Made by a program: the position numbers and the translations under genes | From: Polydactylus sextarius | Taxonomy: Eukaryota > Chordata > Actinopteri > Polynemidae | Assembly: GCA_016801845.1 (NCBI GenBank) | Contig: CM028913.1 | Coordinates: 2,020,501-2,084,500 of the forward strand | Length of the DNA: 64,000 nucleotides | Direction: 5' to 3' | In this document: positions 25,455-36,545 of the stretch, piece after piece | Position numbering within the stretch: position 1 is the stretch's first letter | How the letters are laid out: every line of letters starts with the position of its first letter | The notes under the pieces: generated by a model | What the model was told of the DNA's origin: nothing | Database searches by the model: none | Seen by the model: the letters and a program-made list of their open reading frames with translations, nothing else

Positions 25455-25834
25455 TCAAGAATCTATATTGTCATTGTGCCAGGGACACAGAATTTTGTTT
25501 AGCAGCTCTTGGCTTTAAGGCACACAAGTAAATGTTTAAAGTGCAGTGCTGTGTGATTGTCTGTCTGTCTCCTAAAGTCCACAATGACCTCATTGGTCTT
25601 GCTGGTGTTCAGGACAAGGTTGCTGTCTGAGCACCATCCTGCCAGGTGCTGTATCTCCCCTCTGTAGTGAGTCTCATCATTGTTTGATATGAGACCCACT
25701 ACAGTGGTGTCATCTGCAAATTTCACGACCATGTTTGTGGAATGAATAATGAATAAGTCAATAATAATAATGAACAAGTCACTAGAAGAACTAAAAGACA
25801 CAATGGATACCATTTCAATCCTCCTGCAATCCAT
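25455..25834 (-). pseudogene. LINE reverse transcriptase C-terminal part with 3' end
   Basis: A 111-codon open stretch on the minus strand contains the reverse-transcriptase catalytic box FADDTTVVGLI at residues 39-49 (FADD codons at 25709-25720) and the downstream SKTNEVIVDFRR at residues 78-89. These are standard for CR1/L2/Rex1-type LINEs. The frame ends soon after. The remainder to about 25455 reads, on the minus strand, as a LINE 3' end: ACAATGACAATATAGATTC, close to the TTGTCATT...AATAAAG type of fish LINE tail. The catalytic aspartates are intact, but the palm and finger regions upstream are absent, so it is a 5'-truncated dead copy. Confidence 0.85.
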
Positions 25835-25924
25835 TCTGCATATAATCTATCCATTCTAGTCTAGTACTTAATAGTAAAGGTGTCCAGTTTGTCTGCTGTG
25901 TCAGTGAAAGAAACATTTTTAGGA

Positions 25925-26280
25925 TGTTCACTTATATAGCACTCATTAATGAGACTCAGTGAGCCAGGGGCTTAATGAGGGTTAACAAGGTGAACAACCC
26001 TAACGAGCTCCAGCAAATACAGAGGTGACAGAATGTTTCTGCAGATTAATCCTTGTTGACAAGGAGGTTGGACAACTACAGCAGCATTCTAAAGCTGTAT
26101 TTAGACTGGAGTTTTAATTCTCTGAGGAGTGGGTTTTTTTCTGCTCAGTGATTTTAATCCCACTCAGAGCACGTAGTGGGGTAATTTTTCACCCTAGACC
26201 CAGTAATCATTGAAGCTGCTGTTATTTCATGTGAACCCATTTGCCCTCCTGTAATTTAAAATCCCATATATACAAGTGCT
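25925..26280. other. candidate conserved non-coding block
   Basis: Less AT-rich than its neighbours, no repeat signature, and several homeodomain-type cores: two TAATCC sites (26047-26052 and 26156-26161) of the K50 (Otx/Bicoid) type, plus TAATCA near 26204 and several TTAATGA cores. No coding potential is seen. Conservation is a guess from motif density. Confidence 0.25.
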
Positions 26281-26711
26281 AGTATTTTAAATTTGATCTC
26301 ACTTTTCACAAGAAGAGCAGCTTGTCTTTTTCATTTCAGCTTAAGCATCAAGCATTCAACATTTTTTTTTTTTTTTTTGATGAAATGTTTTTGCTAATCT
26401 GGTAGATGGAAATATGTGGAATCAGTCTGATGACACAAGTAATTAAACTCACCAGGGGAGACATACTCTGGAAACATGTCCTCCAACTTAAACAATCAAC
26501 AGCAGGTTGTCGCTACCGTCAAATCCAACCAATGGGAGCTTATCAGTTGTAGACATACCAGACCTCCATCACCAGGATAACGATAATAATGGCAATATTT
26601 TCTTTAAATTTTCTTGGTTAGGTTTAGAGAAAGGTGTTTTTGTTTAGCAAAAGACAAAAATTGGTTAAAAGTGAAGTTTCACTCAGGAAACAAACAGCAG
26701 TCCTATATTTT
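26281..26711. other. no gene seen; T18 run
   Basis: Contains a T run near 26361-26378. Otherwise AT-rich without recognisable content. Confidence 0.55.
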
Positions 26712-27130
26712 TAAGATAAGATATTCCTTTATTGATCCCCATGGGGAAAGTCAGGTGTTACAGCAGCTCTGTTGCAGAGTAAAAATCGATAGATATATGC
26801 AAAACAAAAAAATAATATAATAAAATACAATACAACTAAATTGGATATATTCCCTCAAGCAAAAAAAGTTGTGATGGCACTGTATCCACTGGTAGTGTAT
26901 CTAAGCAAGAAGAAGCTTAGAGAGGAGCTAGTTCTGTAGTAGTAGTAGTTGTCAGAAGGTGAGCTGCTTCTTTAGGGGCAACAGAACCAGTCATTCAAAG
27001 CCACAGGTGGCATCAGAGCCACAGGTCTGTGGTTATGAAGGCTGCTGGGACGGCCCTCCTTCAGCAAGGGAACAATGCAGGTGTTCTGCCATATTGTGTG
27101 CTTATCTGCTGTTGGTATTGTTGGTGTGAA
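26712..27130 (-). pseudogene. LINE reverse transcriptase N-terminal fragment fused to 3' end
   Basis: On the minus strand from 27091 the frame reads WQNTCIVPLLKEGRPS, then NHRPVALMP. This matches the reverse-transcriptase start W-K-T-S-C-I-V-P-V-P-K-x-G-RP...NDYRPVALTS of fish CR1/L2/Rex1-type LINEs. The frame stops about 30 codons later and the catalytic FADD box is absent. The minus strand then runs to a 3' end near 26712, with CCCATGGGGATCAATAAAGG and an ATATCTTATCTTA tail, typical of such LINEs. The piece is therefore a dead copy with a large internal deletion between the finger region and the 3' UTR. Confidence 0.75.
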
Positions 27131-30100
27131 GAGAGCTGATTAATGATGGATTGCTGTACACTGTAATCAGAAGAGAAACAGAGTTAATGGGAATAGGAGT
27201 GGTGAGTGGACACAAACCTATCCAGCAACACCAAACTCCTTCTTATGTTATATGTTCGTCAGTCTACACATTGCATCACACAATTTCCTTCTTTGCACAG
27301 TAGTCACAATGACTACACTTACTAGAGGTCAACAGACAATAAAATATAAGTATGTCTGGTTGCACAGATGGGTCATTTTGTTTTTATTAGACAGCCATCC
27401 CCCCATCTCCTTGACAAACTTGATACCATCTGGGTTACTTTAGGTTAGATCAACCAATACAACCCAGCACAAATATTAGAAAATTTTAGAGTTTCTTGAG
27501 CTACATATTTGTTGGACTATCAAAACTATATGTGCAGACATTCACACAAGAATATTACATTAAAAACCCATAGTTTAACATCTTGTGCAGTCTCTAAGAT
27601 ACTTTTTCCCTTTAGTAATAGCATGCTCTGCTCTTTACTGATGCAATACTGTCTTTCTAGCTAAACATTGTTGATAGTGTATATACATGCTTTGGTGCCA
27701 GGGAGTGATGGGATCGATGTTAGTTTGCTTGGCAAAAAAAAATATGTGGACTATTAATGTAATTCTCAATAGCCAGACAGGCTGAACAGGAAAAGAAGGA
27801 AGTACCACCCACATAAGCTCAAAGGACAAAGATAACACACACCAACAGGTCTGACACTATTGTAAGTGCAACACAGAAAGACACTGCTGCTTAAACTTGT
27901 TGTGCATCCTGAGCAGCGCACTAACACAATAATGTGACCGCAGAGCATCATCCATAAGAAACTTGTAGGGCTGGGGGAAACAGCTCTCATTAACCTTTGT
28001 CTGTTTGGGAGGAAGCAAGGAGCAGTAGAGTGACTCAGCTTTAATATTAAAGAGACTTTACCCTTCTGGTTGTTATTATGACATACAGTATCCACGGACA
28101 CATCAGCTCTCCTGGGTGATGGTGTTTTTAATATAGCCTTACATTTACTCTTGGGCACAATATAAACAGATTCCACAACAGATACTTAAGACATCAGGGC
28201 TGCTAAAAGTACAGTAAAATAAAATGAGGGAAACTCTGCACGTGTTTGCTGCATTAGGTCTTGGTTAGAGGAGACACTCGAGTTGGACATCTGCTGTTGA
28301 ATTATTTAACCATTTCAGCAGTTCATCACAGCAGGACCACATCCTCACAAATCTGTGCATATGATATTTAGGACTCAGAGGATACTGACTTGATCGGATG
28401 GACTCCAGCTCTTTAAGTAGTTGTCTGCTTTAGTGACCATCTTCAGGGTAGAACAGAAATGGATTTCCTGTCAATAACTTGACAAGTCTCTTTTATAAAA
28501 ATGGTTTCAGAGGAAAATATTTTTAGAGCCAAATAAACTATTTACCAAGAATTGCCATTGGGCCAAAATTGTGTCAAGGCTGGCATCATCATATCTAAAT
28601 GCCACCACAGCAAAGAAGTATTTAATGACATGGTTTTAATGCTAATGCATGCAAGATACTGGTCAACTGTGCTGCAGCATGAGTACACGTAATGACAGAT
28701 ATGAAATAAACCTAATCTACCTTTGTTCAGGCCTTATATCAACAGCAGAGTCGATGAAGTAGTTCCTCTTTATTGTACTAAGACCTTCTGTAAAAAATCC
28801 AGCTTCAATTTCTGTTTCTTTAAGAGAACTTCGGTGTAAAATGATATGATATGTAAAATATGATAATGCATTGTTATGTTGTTACTACACCATCCCCCTG
28901 CATTCCAAACATTGTTATTTTTATCGTTTTTGTTGAAAAGACTCATCGTGCTAGTGATCAGACCACCAAGGTAGCTTGAAGACATTGCTATTTTAAACCA
29001 TTAAAACAGCTCAAAGTAGCTTGACACTTCCTTGCTAGTATAACAAGGGTCCTGACATTTAAAACGAGGCATTGAAAACTTTGCAAGTGTACACATCGTT
29101 TATTAAAAAGACTTTTTTACAGCTAGGACCTAGTGGTAGTTTGTTGAAAGTAAGTCCTATAAGTCAATTGATAAACACGAAACAATGGACAGAATAGAAG
29201 AGAAAGTACAAATTCATCCATTCCCTTGTAGACAATGACCAGATATTGTCACCAACAGATGAAACCCATGCATTTGTACAGAATTAATTTGTACAATTTC
29301 ATTTTGCACAGAATTAATCCTTAGTAGCAATTATATTGATATCAATAAACATTACATAAGATAAATGAGAATTATTATGAAACATAGCAAGTTTTACTTA
29401 TCTTGTTAGCATTGGTTTGTAAGACATAGATGTACATCTTGTTTTTTTGACCCCAAAACAGAATGTTGATAAGCAAATGCTAAACTAACTAATGGGTGTG
29501 TTATGGTGGATCATTCTTTCAAATTCTACATGGCAGTAGGGACAGTGATACCAGTGGCACAAAGGATGACATTATTTGTAACTTATGCAGGATCTGAAAT
29601 GGAAAATGTCTTTATCTCAGAGTCTCCCACCATCAGGGAAAAGTCTGAACTAGCTCTCATTAATACTCTCCAAGATTCAGAAAAAAACTACAAATCACTT
29701 CACTGTCCACTTTGGCTAAAGGACCTGTGGTCCCTGACTTGTTCTTGCTCTAGATCTAGTACTAGAACACATCGCTTCTCAAATATGATTCAGTATAAAT
29801 TACATCAGTAAGTGGGGCCATTTTCAAATCATACATTTTGAATGGTCAAAACACGTGTTAGAAATAACTTTAACAAGGGCCTGCAGCCTGGTGTTCCTGT
29901 AAGCCTTGGCACTGTGACAGTGACTCAGCATGAACAATAACTGGACCCTGAAATTGAGGCATTGAAAGCAATTCATTCTTTTGTTTTACTGTTTGCACCT
30001 GAGCTTTTCTGACGAGTCAACGTGTCTTCAGTGAAAAAGGCTGTTATGTTGACTGTCTTCCATTCAGTTTGTATTCAGTGTGTTGTGTAAGCTTCTGCTA

Positions 30101-30574
30101 CTAGCTTCAGTCACATACTTTTCATCACAACAAAGATTTGAGTGAACTTGACAGCTTTTTACAGTTTAAGGACAATAGAACAGAAATGCAACAGAAATGT
30201 GCAATGTGTCATTTCACTCTGATGGAGTCCAAGTTGAATTTCAGTTTATTGTAATGAGCAGTCAGCACAAAGAGGAATAGATTGATGTTTGAATATGAAT
30301 GTTTCCAGCCGCCATTATATCTTCCTTGAAATATAATTGCTAATGCAAAACTGTTCTACAGGAAAAAGAAACTGTGTTGCCAGTAATATGTTTTTGTGTA
30401 AAGCTACTTTAATGCATGTCAGTCAGTAACAGTATTCTGAAGCTTTTTGCCATATAAAGCTTATTTTTTACATACTAAAGACTTGACAATATCCATTCCT
30501 TCTCTGTGGGTGTCATTTTGAACTGCCAGTTACCTTGTAACAATTACACAGGCCCCCTGAAGACGATCTATTCA
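27131..30574. other. no gene seen; longest open frame of the window
   Basis: Contains the longest open frame in the window (136 codons, minus strand, 28176-27766), rich in Ser, Leu, Cys and Val with no domain I can recognise. The composition looks like a chance translation, possibly of an old repeat. The rest is AT-rich with no repeat signature that I recognise. Confidence 0.5.
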
Positions 30575-30790
30575 CACATTATCATATTCAATTGACAGTC
30601 TTGTATGTCATATTGTGCAGATGAAACCCATGAAGTGGCCTCCTACACTCAATGATTGACGATGCTATCGCAACTATTCAGTCTTGCTTCTCACTGCAGT
30701 AATATCTGATGAATAGCTGGCTTGACATGCAGTTCCTCAGATCTCATTTGGATTGTAGCCTGTATAGCCGGAGGGGCTTGGTGCCATTAT
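30575..30790. other. candidate conserved non-coding block
   Basis: A balanced-composition segment with no repeat features and no coding frame, between AT-rich flanks and just before a CA-rich stretch. It contains CAATGATTGAC and AATATCTGATGAATAGC. The call rests on contrast with the surroundings only. Confidence 0.2.
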
Positions 30791-32717
30791 AGTCTGGCAG
30801 ACACACATATGCATGCAAAAGCACACACATGGATCCCACACTAACATACACAGGCAAACATATAATCAAATGCCTTCAGGCAAACACACAAACACATATT
30901 AACACCCATCTGCATCACTCAAAGTCTAATTTAGGTCATCCTCTTCAGACTTTACACTCTGCTATTTTCTCCCTCCTTTTATGTCTTTCTCTCAGGATGG
31001 CCAGTGAATTTCTCAAAACCAGAGCTACTAGGCAGCTGATATATAACTGTGCATCCCTGTCCATAGACTTTCTCCAGTCAAACTGGGAGACAAAGTTACA
31101 AGTGTGCAAACTGTGGACTAAGTTAGCAGGTGTATTTTTCTAAAAGTCTCATATCACTCACAAAGAGACTTCCACCTCATAACATACTTCCATTTGGGTA
31201 ATAACAGTCATAAAAGTGAAGGACAGTGCTATGGATGTGATGGAATACACTGAATGCCGAGATCTCTCCTCTCCAAAGTTCTCTCATCTCCGCTGCCCAC
31301 ACACACTGATTATCCAGCAGGATAACAGAGGTTAGTTTTGCTTGCCTCTCCCACACACATATGATCCACATATACTTGTCCAGCACAGCCACCACATCAC
31401 AGGCTGTTGACAGACAGTGTGCTAACTCAGTTGATGTGAGTGTATGGCAGCATCACAGAACAAGTGTGTATCAGAAGGTAGACAGTGTTTTGTTATTGGC
31501 TAACTTTTAATTATCCAGGCAAGTTTACTACAACAACTTTGACTTTAACAACAGTTTACGGGCAAATACACAAGGGCATTGACACTGGAAGCTGACCAAC
31601 ACAATATTGATTCAGTAAAGCCGTTGTTAGTTCTGTGCTGGGCTAAAGAGCCTGGAACAGGTAGTACCCTGCACATATTGTGCTGCAAAGAGATGCTACT
31701 TCATAAGTAATGCTAACTAAAACATGGGTGTAACATTTGGATATACCACCTTCATGGCCGCATAATATATGAAGCACATGCACATTTAGATATTTCAATG
31801 CACTCAAGGTACTTATCAACAAGGTTCACTCAAATGTATCTAAAACAAGTCACTGCATTGCCTTTGTGGGTCCTCTGACTGAAGTAGACATTTGAAACTA
31901 AACTAAACACTAAACACACAACAGTAAAAAGCATTACATTCTCTTTACAATGCTATTCAAACCTCCTCCTAATCTGATTCTTCAATCTGAGGATCGTGTC
32001 CCTGAAACTGATGATGTTGACTTGAAGGTTACGCCCCTCTCTTCATTCCATTCTTTTTGCTCTGCTTTACAAGGTCAGCAAATTCAGAGGCTGTGGTTAT
32101 AGTGAAATTATTTGCCCTCTCATTCAGGACCTTGGGTCTCTTGAGCAATTTGTCACACCAAACAATTTAGCTGCCTATTCTCTGGGAGAGCTCTTTGGGA
32201 GCCTCACAGTTAGTCAGATGTGTTGATTCGGTAAATGCAAACAACACAAAACACAACACAAGGACATGCAGACAAACTCAAATGATGATGGACCTGAACA
32301 GTGTGAAGTTGCCTATGTACTTAAGTATCTTCTCAACATTTTCACGTTGTTGATGGCCTTTTGCAAGATCCTCCAGGGGTTGCAGTTCCAGTTGAATTGA
32401 ATCAAGTGAAAAGGATTCTTCTCATTCTTCAAACTTTGAATGTGGCTTTTAAACAGTTCCTATATGTTCTAAATTATGAATGGTCAGTGTCTGCAAGCTT
32501 TAAAGAGGAGTTGGTATTTTGATAGCAAGACTACAACATAATGATTTACCACAGAAAGTTTTTCAGAACAAAAAAATACTGCTAAACTGAGCACTAACCA
32601 ATTCATCTAAACTTTTGAATAATTAGCTGATGTGTGGACAAAGCATTTTGAAGAAAACCATGAGATTTTTAAGAGGATACCCCTATTACTGTAACTCTCA
32701 ACACCAATCATTACAGA
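30791..32717. other. no gene seen
   Basis: Starts with a CA-rich interrupted stretch (about 30800-30910). A 104-codon frame at 30829-31143 is partly a translation of that stretch. Nothing else is recognised. Confidence 0.55.
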
Positions 32718-33745
32718 CCTGGGGCCTAATTTATAAAACTGTGTGTAGGATTCACGTCAGAAGGTGGTGTACGGACAAAACACAGAAAATGTGTATGCAA
32801 CAAAGAAATTCTGATTTTTAAAACTGTTTGCACGCACATCTGACACCAGTTTCCATTTATAAATCACAATGTGCTTCAAATGTGGCGACACATGCATAGG
32901 TCAGACCACACCCACAACTGACTATAAATGGAGAGTAAAATGCCCATAATTTATATTCATTTATAGAGAAACAAGCTTGGCGCAGACATAAAGAAACACA
33001 AAGAAAATGCAATTTGCCGATCAGACATGAAACCAAAGTTAGGGGAGGCAAACAATACCTCTGTCTCAAGGAAGGGGACGAACTAGAGCCCATAGGTCAG
33101 TTGCACTAATCTCTGCTGAGACTGAAACACTTTTAAAACTAAAAAAATTAAACATAAAGAGGAATTTTACAACAAAATCACAGAAGTTTTTGTCCAGAAG
33201 GAAGTGAATAGAATTTATCTACAAGTACAGGTCAGACCATGCACAACTTCATTTCTTTGTTTTGAATGAGGATGAATTGTGGAATTTGTGGAATTAAAAA
33301 CATACTGAGGGTGCAGAGGAAATGCTCCATCTCTGTGCCACTATTTATTTATTTATTTAATTTGAGACCTGAGGCATTTAATGTTACATGTAATATAAGA
33401 ATACTGACATGAGATATAAAACACAGCCAATAGTCAATGTGTGAGCTGCCCCAATGAATGGTGAAGTTAAGCTTTTCTATTGGTCCCTCGTGTAAATCAG
33501 ATGGCGAAAGACGCCTTTATGTGACATGCAATGTTATACTTTCATTCACTTTTTATCACTGAACTTATTTTGGCTCATTCTCCTCTTTCTTACTTTTCCT
33601 GTTTCCAAATTTTGTGCGTAGGCATAGGTCAGAGTTTGTGTGGAGGTGCACACATTTTCCCGTCAATTTTGCTTTTTATAAATCCCAAAGTTTGCATAGA
33701 AAATTGCACATGCATTCTTTTATGCGTATGCAACTGATATGGTGA
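32718..33745 (+). mobile_element. degraded DNA transposon with GGGGCCTAATTTATAAA end
   Basis: The left end reads GGGGCCTAATTTATAAAACT followed by CGCA/TGCG-type steps (GTGTACGGAC, GTTTGCACGCACATC) and a second TTTATAAATCACAA block near 32855. The right end, read on the other strand, again shows TACGCATAAAAG, ATGCAAACTTTGGGATTTATAA and CTATGCCTACGCAC, so the last 150-200 bp mirror the first. From memory, sequences starting GGGGCCTCATTTATAAA with many TGCGTA steps form a large fish DNA-transposon group, possibly Harbinger or ISL2EU-like. No transposase is recognisable, and the family and exact right boundary are uncertain. Confidence 0.5.
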
Positions 33746-35678
33746 ATTTGTTAGGATCTTTTGAAGGGCTCCCAGATTTTGCACAGATATTAAAATGACA
33801 GTGATGTTGTGATCAGAATGTCAGAATAGTGTTTCTCTCCAAATCTATGACCTCACGTATCATGAGGTTCTTAAGTCTCAATGATTAGGAAGTTAATGAG
33901 ATCAACGTTAATGAGATCAGGTTCCACTGAAGAATTAAAATCAAAAATGCAACATAAAGTGTCACTGCAGGATGAGGATGAGTGTGTGGGGGAGCTATAC
34001 AGAATAGAAGTAGTTAAGTAAGTTAGTCTGACTAGTATGTTGCATTAGAAGCAACAGGAAATATTTTGACTTTGTTGTATTTTATTAGAGAAAAACAGAC
34101 AAAGGATTTGTTTTTAACCCCAATTATAATCAAGTCTCCTGTTATTCTGACCCACAGTGATCATGTAAAAGTGTTAAAGCATTGACACCATCGGGAATCT
34201 TGCCAGACATGAAAGACATATGTGCAATTAAAGGAAGCTGTAAGAACCAGCCCCTCCTCCACAACAGATTAATAATGTGGTCTGTTGGGCACTCTGTCTT
34301 TGGTGCAGTGCTGCAAATGTAAGTGTAAAATTCAAAGCATTCTGTCATCAAAAGTTTGTGGACTACCATCACAGTGTAAGTCTCTTTCAGACACATATTC
34401 ATACAAGCAGCAGCAGTTCTAATTTGAAATTGGGTGGCTGTTGTCAACAGACTAAAATGACAGGAAAAACATAGTAATTATCACAGGAAGATCAAACCCT
34501 TTTTGCAGTCTCCTCTTTCTGTTAGTCTGCATGACAGTTTCAGTCTCCCAGTGCCCTCAGATATTCAGGCATTTTGAATAGGGATGTTTTTATTCCCATC
34601 TAAAATTAATACAGATTTTGTTTTCTTGCCATGCTCTTTTTTGATGACTCTATTGTAACAGGAGTAAAATCAGGAGACAGTACAAAAAGGATGGTGCTCA
34701 GTCACAGGTGGGTGCAGGGTGGAGGGAATGAATGTGTAGGCAAATAGCAGCAGAAAAATACAGCTGCAAGAGGAAGTGTATAAGCTCTAACCCTGGTGCA
34801 CTTATTACTAGAATTGGCAGTAATATGTGTACTATTTCCTCGTGGGAACAGTAAAATGATTACTGCCATGCAGAACCGGTCAGCAGTCGTCTGTGTGTTG
34901 TTAATCATAACAAAATTAACCCCTCAAATTAAGTGGTTAGTTCATCGGCATTTAAATATGAACAACAACAAATTTTAAAGAGTTATGTTGTGACACAGTA
35001 AACTCTACATTACCGCAACATCTATCCAATCCATAGGGTTACTCTCTGTTAGGAAAAAAAAAAACATAATAATGCAATTGCAATTTTTGCACAAATTGCA
35101 AAAGAAGTAAATTCACTTGTATCTCCGCTGTTGCCAACTTGAAACAAGATGTAATTTCTTTCCAGAGGTGCTTCCCTCATTATTAACTTTGTATTTACAA
35201 AGTCTATTATAAAGACTCCTGTAGGTTATAATTCTATAATGGCAGTGTTGTATTATTACAGCTCACTTTTGGCATTTTGATATGCTGTTCGCTGACAAGC
35301 AGATCAGGAAATGAGGTGTAAGATAATGACAAATTACACAACACTGTTAATGATTAATGTTTATTCTCCCACTCAAATAAGTAAAACGTAGTTTAGTTCA
35401 TGTGAGCTGTACATTGACATTAAAATTGGTGATTTTATAGGAACATCACCCTGGGAACAATTACGGCATGTGCACCCACTCAAAACTGCAAACTCAGTAT
35501 TAGTTTTTTTCCATTGCTATTTAATAACACAGTGTAGCCCACCTTCAACATTAACATATTTACTGTTGAAGTTAGGGAATGTTTTTTGTCTCAACAGTAT
35601 GCTACATAATTCCCTTAAATTTGGTTCAAACTGTCAGTAGTATTCAAATATGAATTGATTATAATTTGGTGGAAAAAG
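33746..35678. other. no gene seen
   Basis: AT-rich sequence with no recognised repeat. Frames of about 100 codons or fewer lie on both strands around 34142-34474 and overlap each other; I see no domain in them. Confidence 0.55.
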
Positions 35679-35679
35679 C

Positions 35680-35870
35680 TCAAAGGTCAAGCTCACAGTG
35701 ACCTCACAAAAACAAATGGCTTGAAGAACATGATATCACAGCAATGCCTTGAGGAAATTTCTATATATTTGGCACAAGTGTTGGACTCAAAAATCAATTC
35801 ATTACATTTTAGTGGTCAAAGGTCCAGGTCACTGTGACTTCACAAAATATGATTTTGTCCACAACTTCAG
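35680..35870 (+). repeat. tandem repeat, 136-bp period, with hormone-element-like palindromes
   Basis: TCAAAGGTCAAGCTCACAGTG (35680) recurs as TCAAAGGTCCAGGTCACTGTG (35816), giving a period of 136 bp and about 1.4 units. Each unit carries the block 'CACTGTGACCTCACAAAA'. From memory this unit, with its 'GTCAAAGGTCA...TCACTGTGACCTCACAAAA' core, is common across fish genomes. GGTCACTGTGACT at 35827-35839 differs by one base from the estrogen response element palindrome GGTCAnnnTGACC, and the first unit has an equivalent site ending in TGACC. Confidence 0.7.
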
Positions 35871-36120
35871 AATTCACTTGTTAATTAACTGCAGCTGGTC
35901 TAGTTGGTAGAGGTACACAATCACGTGACACTTTTTATAAGCTATTTTTACAGTAATCACTTGCAGCTATAATAGTGTTCATTCTCAACTACAGTTCTCC
36001 TCCACCTGCACATGCATCTATTGTGTTATTCCCAGTGTTTGTCTGCTTGGTCTTTGACAGTCTCTGTAATGATGGGAATTCCACCTCTTTTAAGGGAGAC
36101 AGTTCTTATTAGCCAGGCTA

Positions 36121-36545
36121 GCTCCACCTAGTGCGTCACTCTATTTCTCATTTAGCTCCACCACTTGGTCAGGGAGCTATTTGTAGGATTTCGTTCACTC
36201 TGACTCTGAGGTTTTGGGGCTCATCAGTGAACATGTGAGCAATGACGCTGAACTCAAGCGTTAAAGCTTGAGTTTCTGGTGTAGTTTGAGCAGCACTGAA
36301 CGAAGCTGATGAGATGGATATAGGCGCATACAAGAACCGACAACGCTCGTTAACAAATGTGTTTTCAACGTATGCTCAACTGCTACTTCACTGGAATGCA
36401 GCTAATACCTGGACACCACTAGGTGCGATTCGACACATTCCAGCATGGTCGCTTTGCACAAAGTGAAACGATGTGAAAGAGCAAATAAAAAGAGCTGGCT
36501 CTTTTGGCTCCTAAGTGGCTCCTCAGACTTTCTGGTGCTAAAATG
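36121..36545. repeat. CpG-containing repeat-like island
   Basis: Richer in CpG than its surroundings (for example GACAACGCTCG, GGTGCGATTCGAC, CATGGTCGC). CACCTAGTG (36125-36133) is inversely repeated as CACTAGGTG (36417-36425), and AAAGAGCTGGCTCTTT near 36490-36505 is a hyphenated palindrome of the 'GAGC...GCTC' type seen at fish hAT ends. No protein is recognisable and no target duplication is found, so the family is open. Confidence 0.35.

Noticed and set aside
27766..28176. Longest open frame (136 codons, minus strand)
   Set aside because: Ser/Leu/Cys/Val-rich with no domain and no splice framing; I tried to fit its three minus-strand frames to LINE C-terminal boxes and found no convincing match.
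35895..35925. A-box-like TGGTCTAGTTGGTAGAGG, possible tRNA or SINE head
   Set aside because: No B box follows at a suitable distance and no cloverleaf can be drawn.
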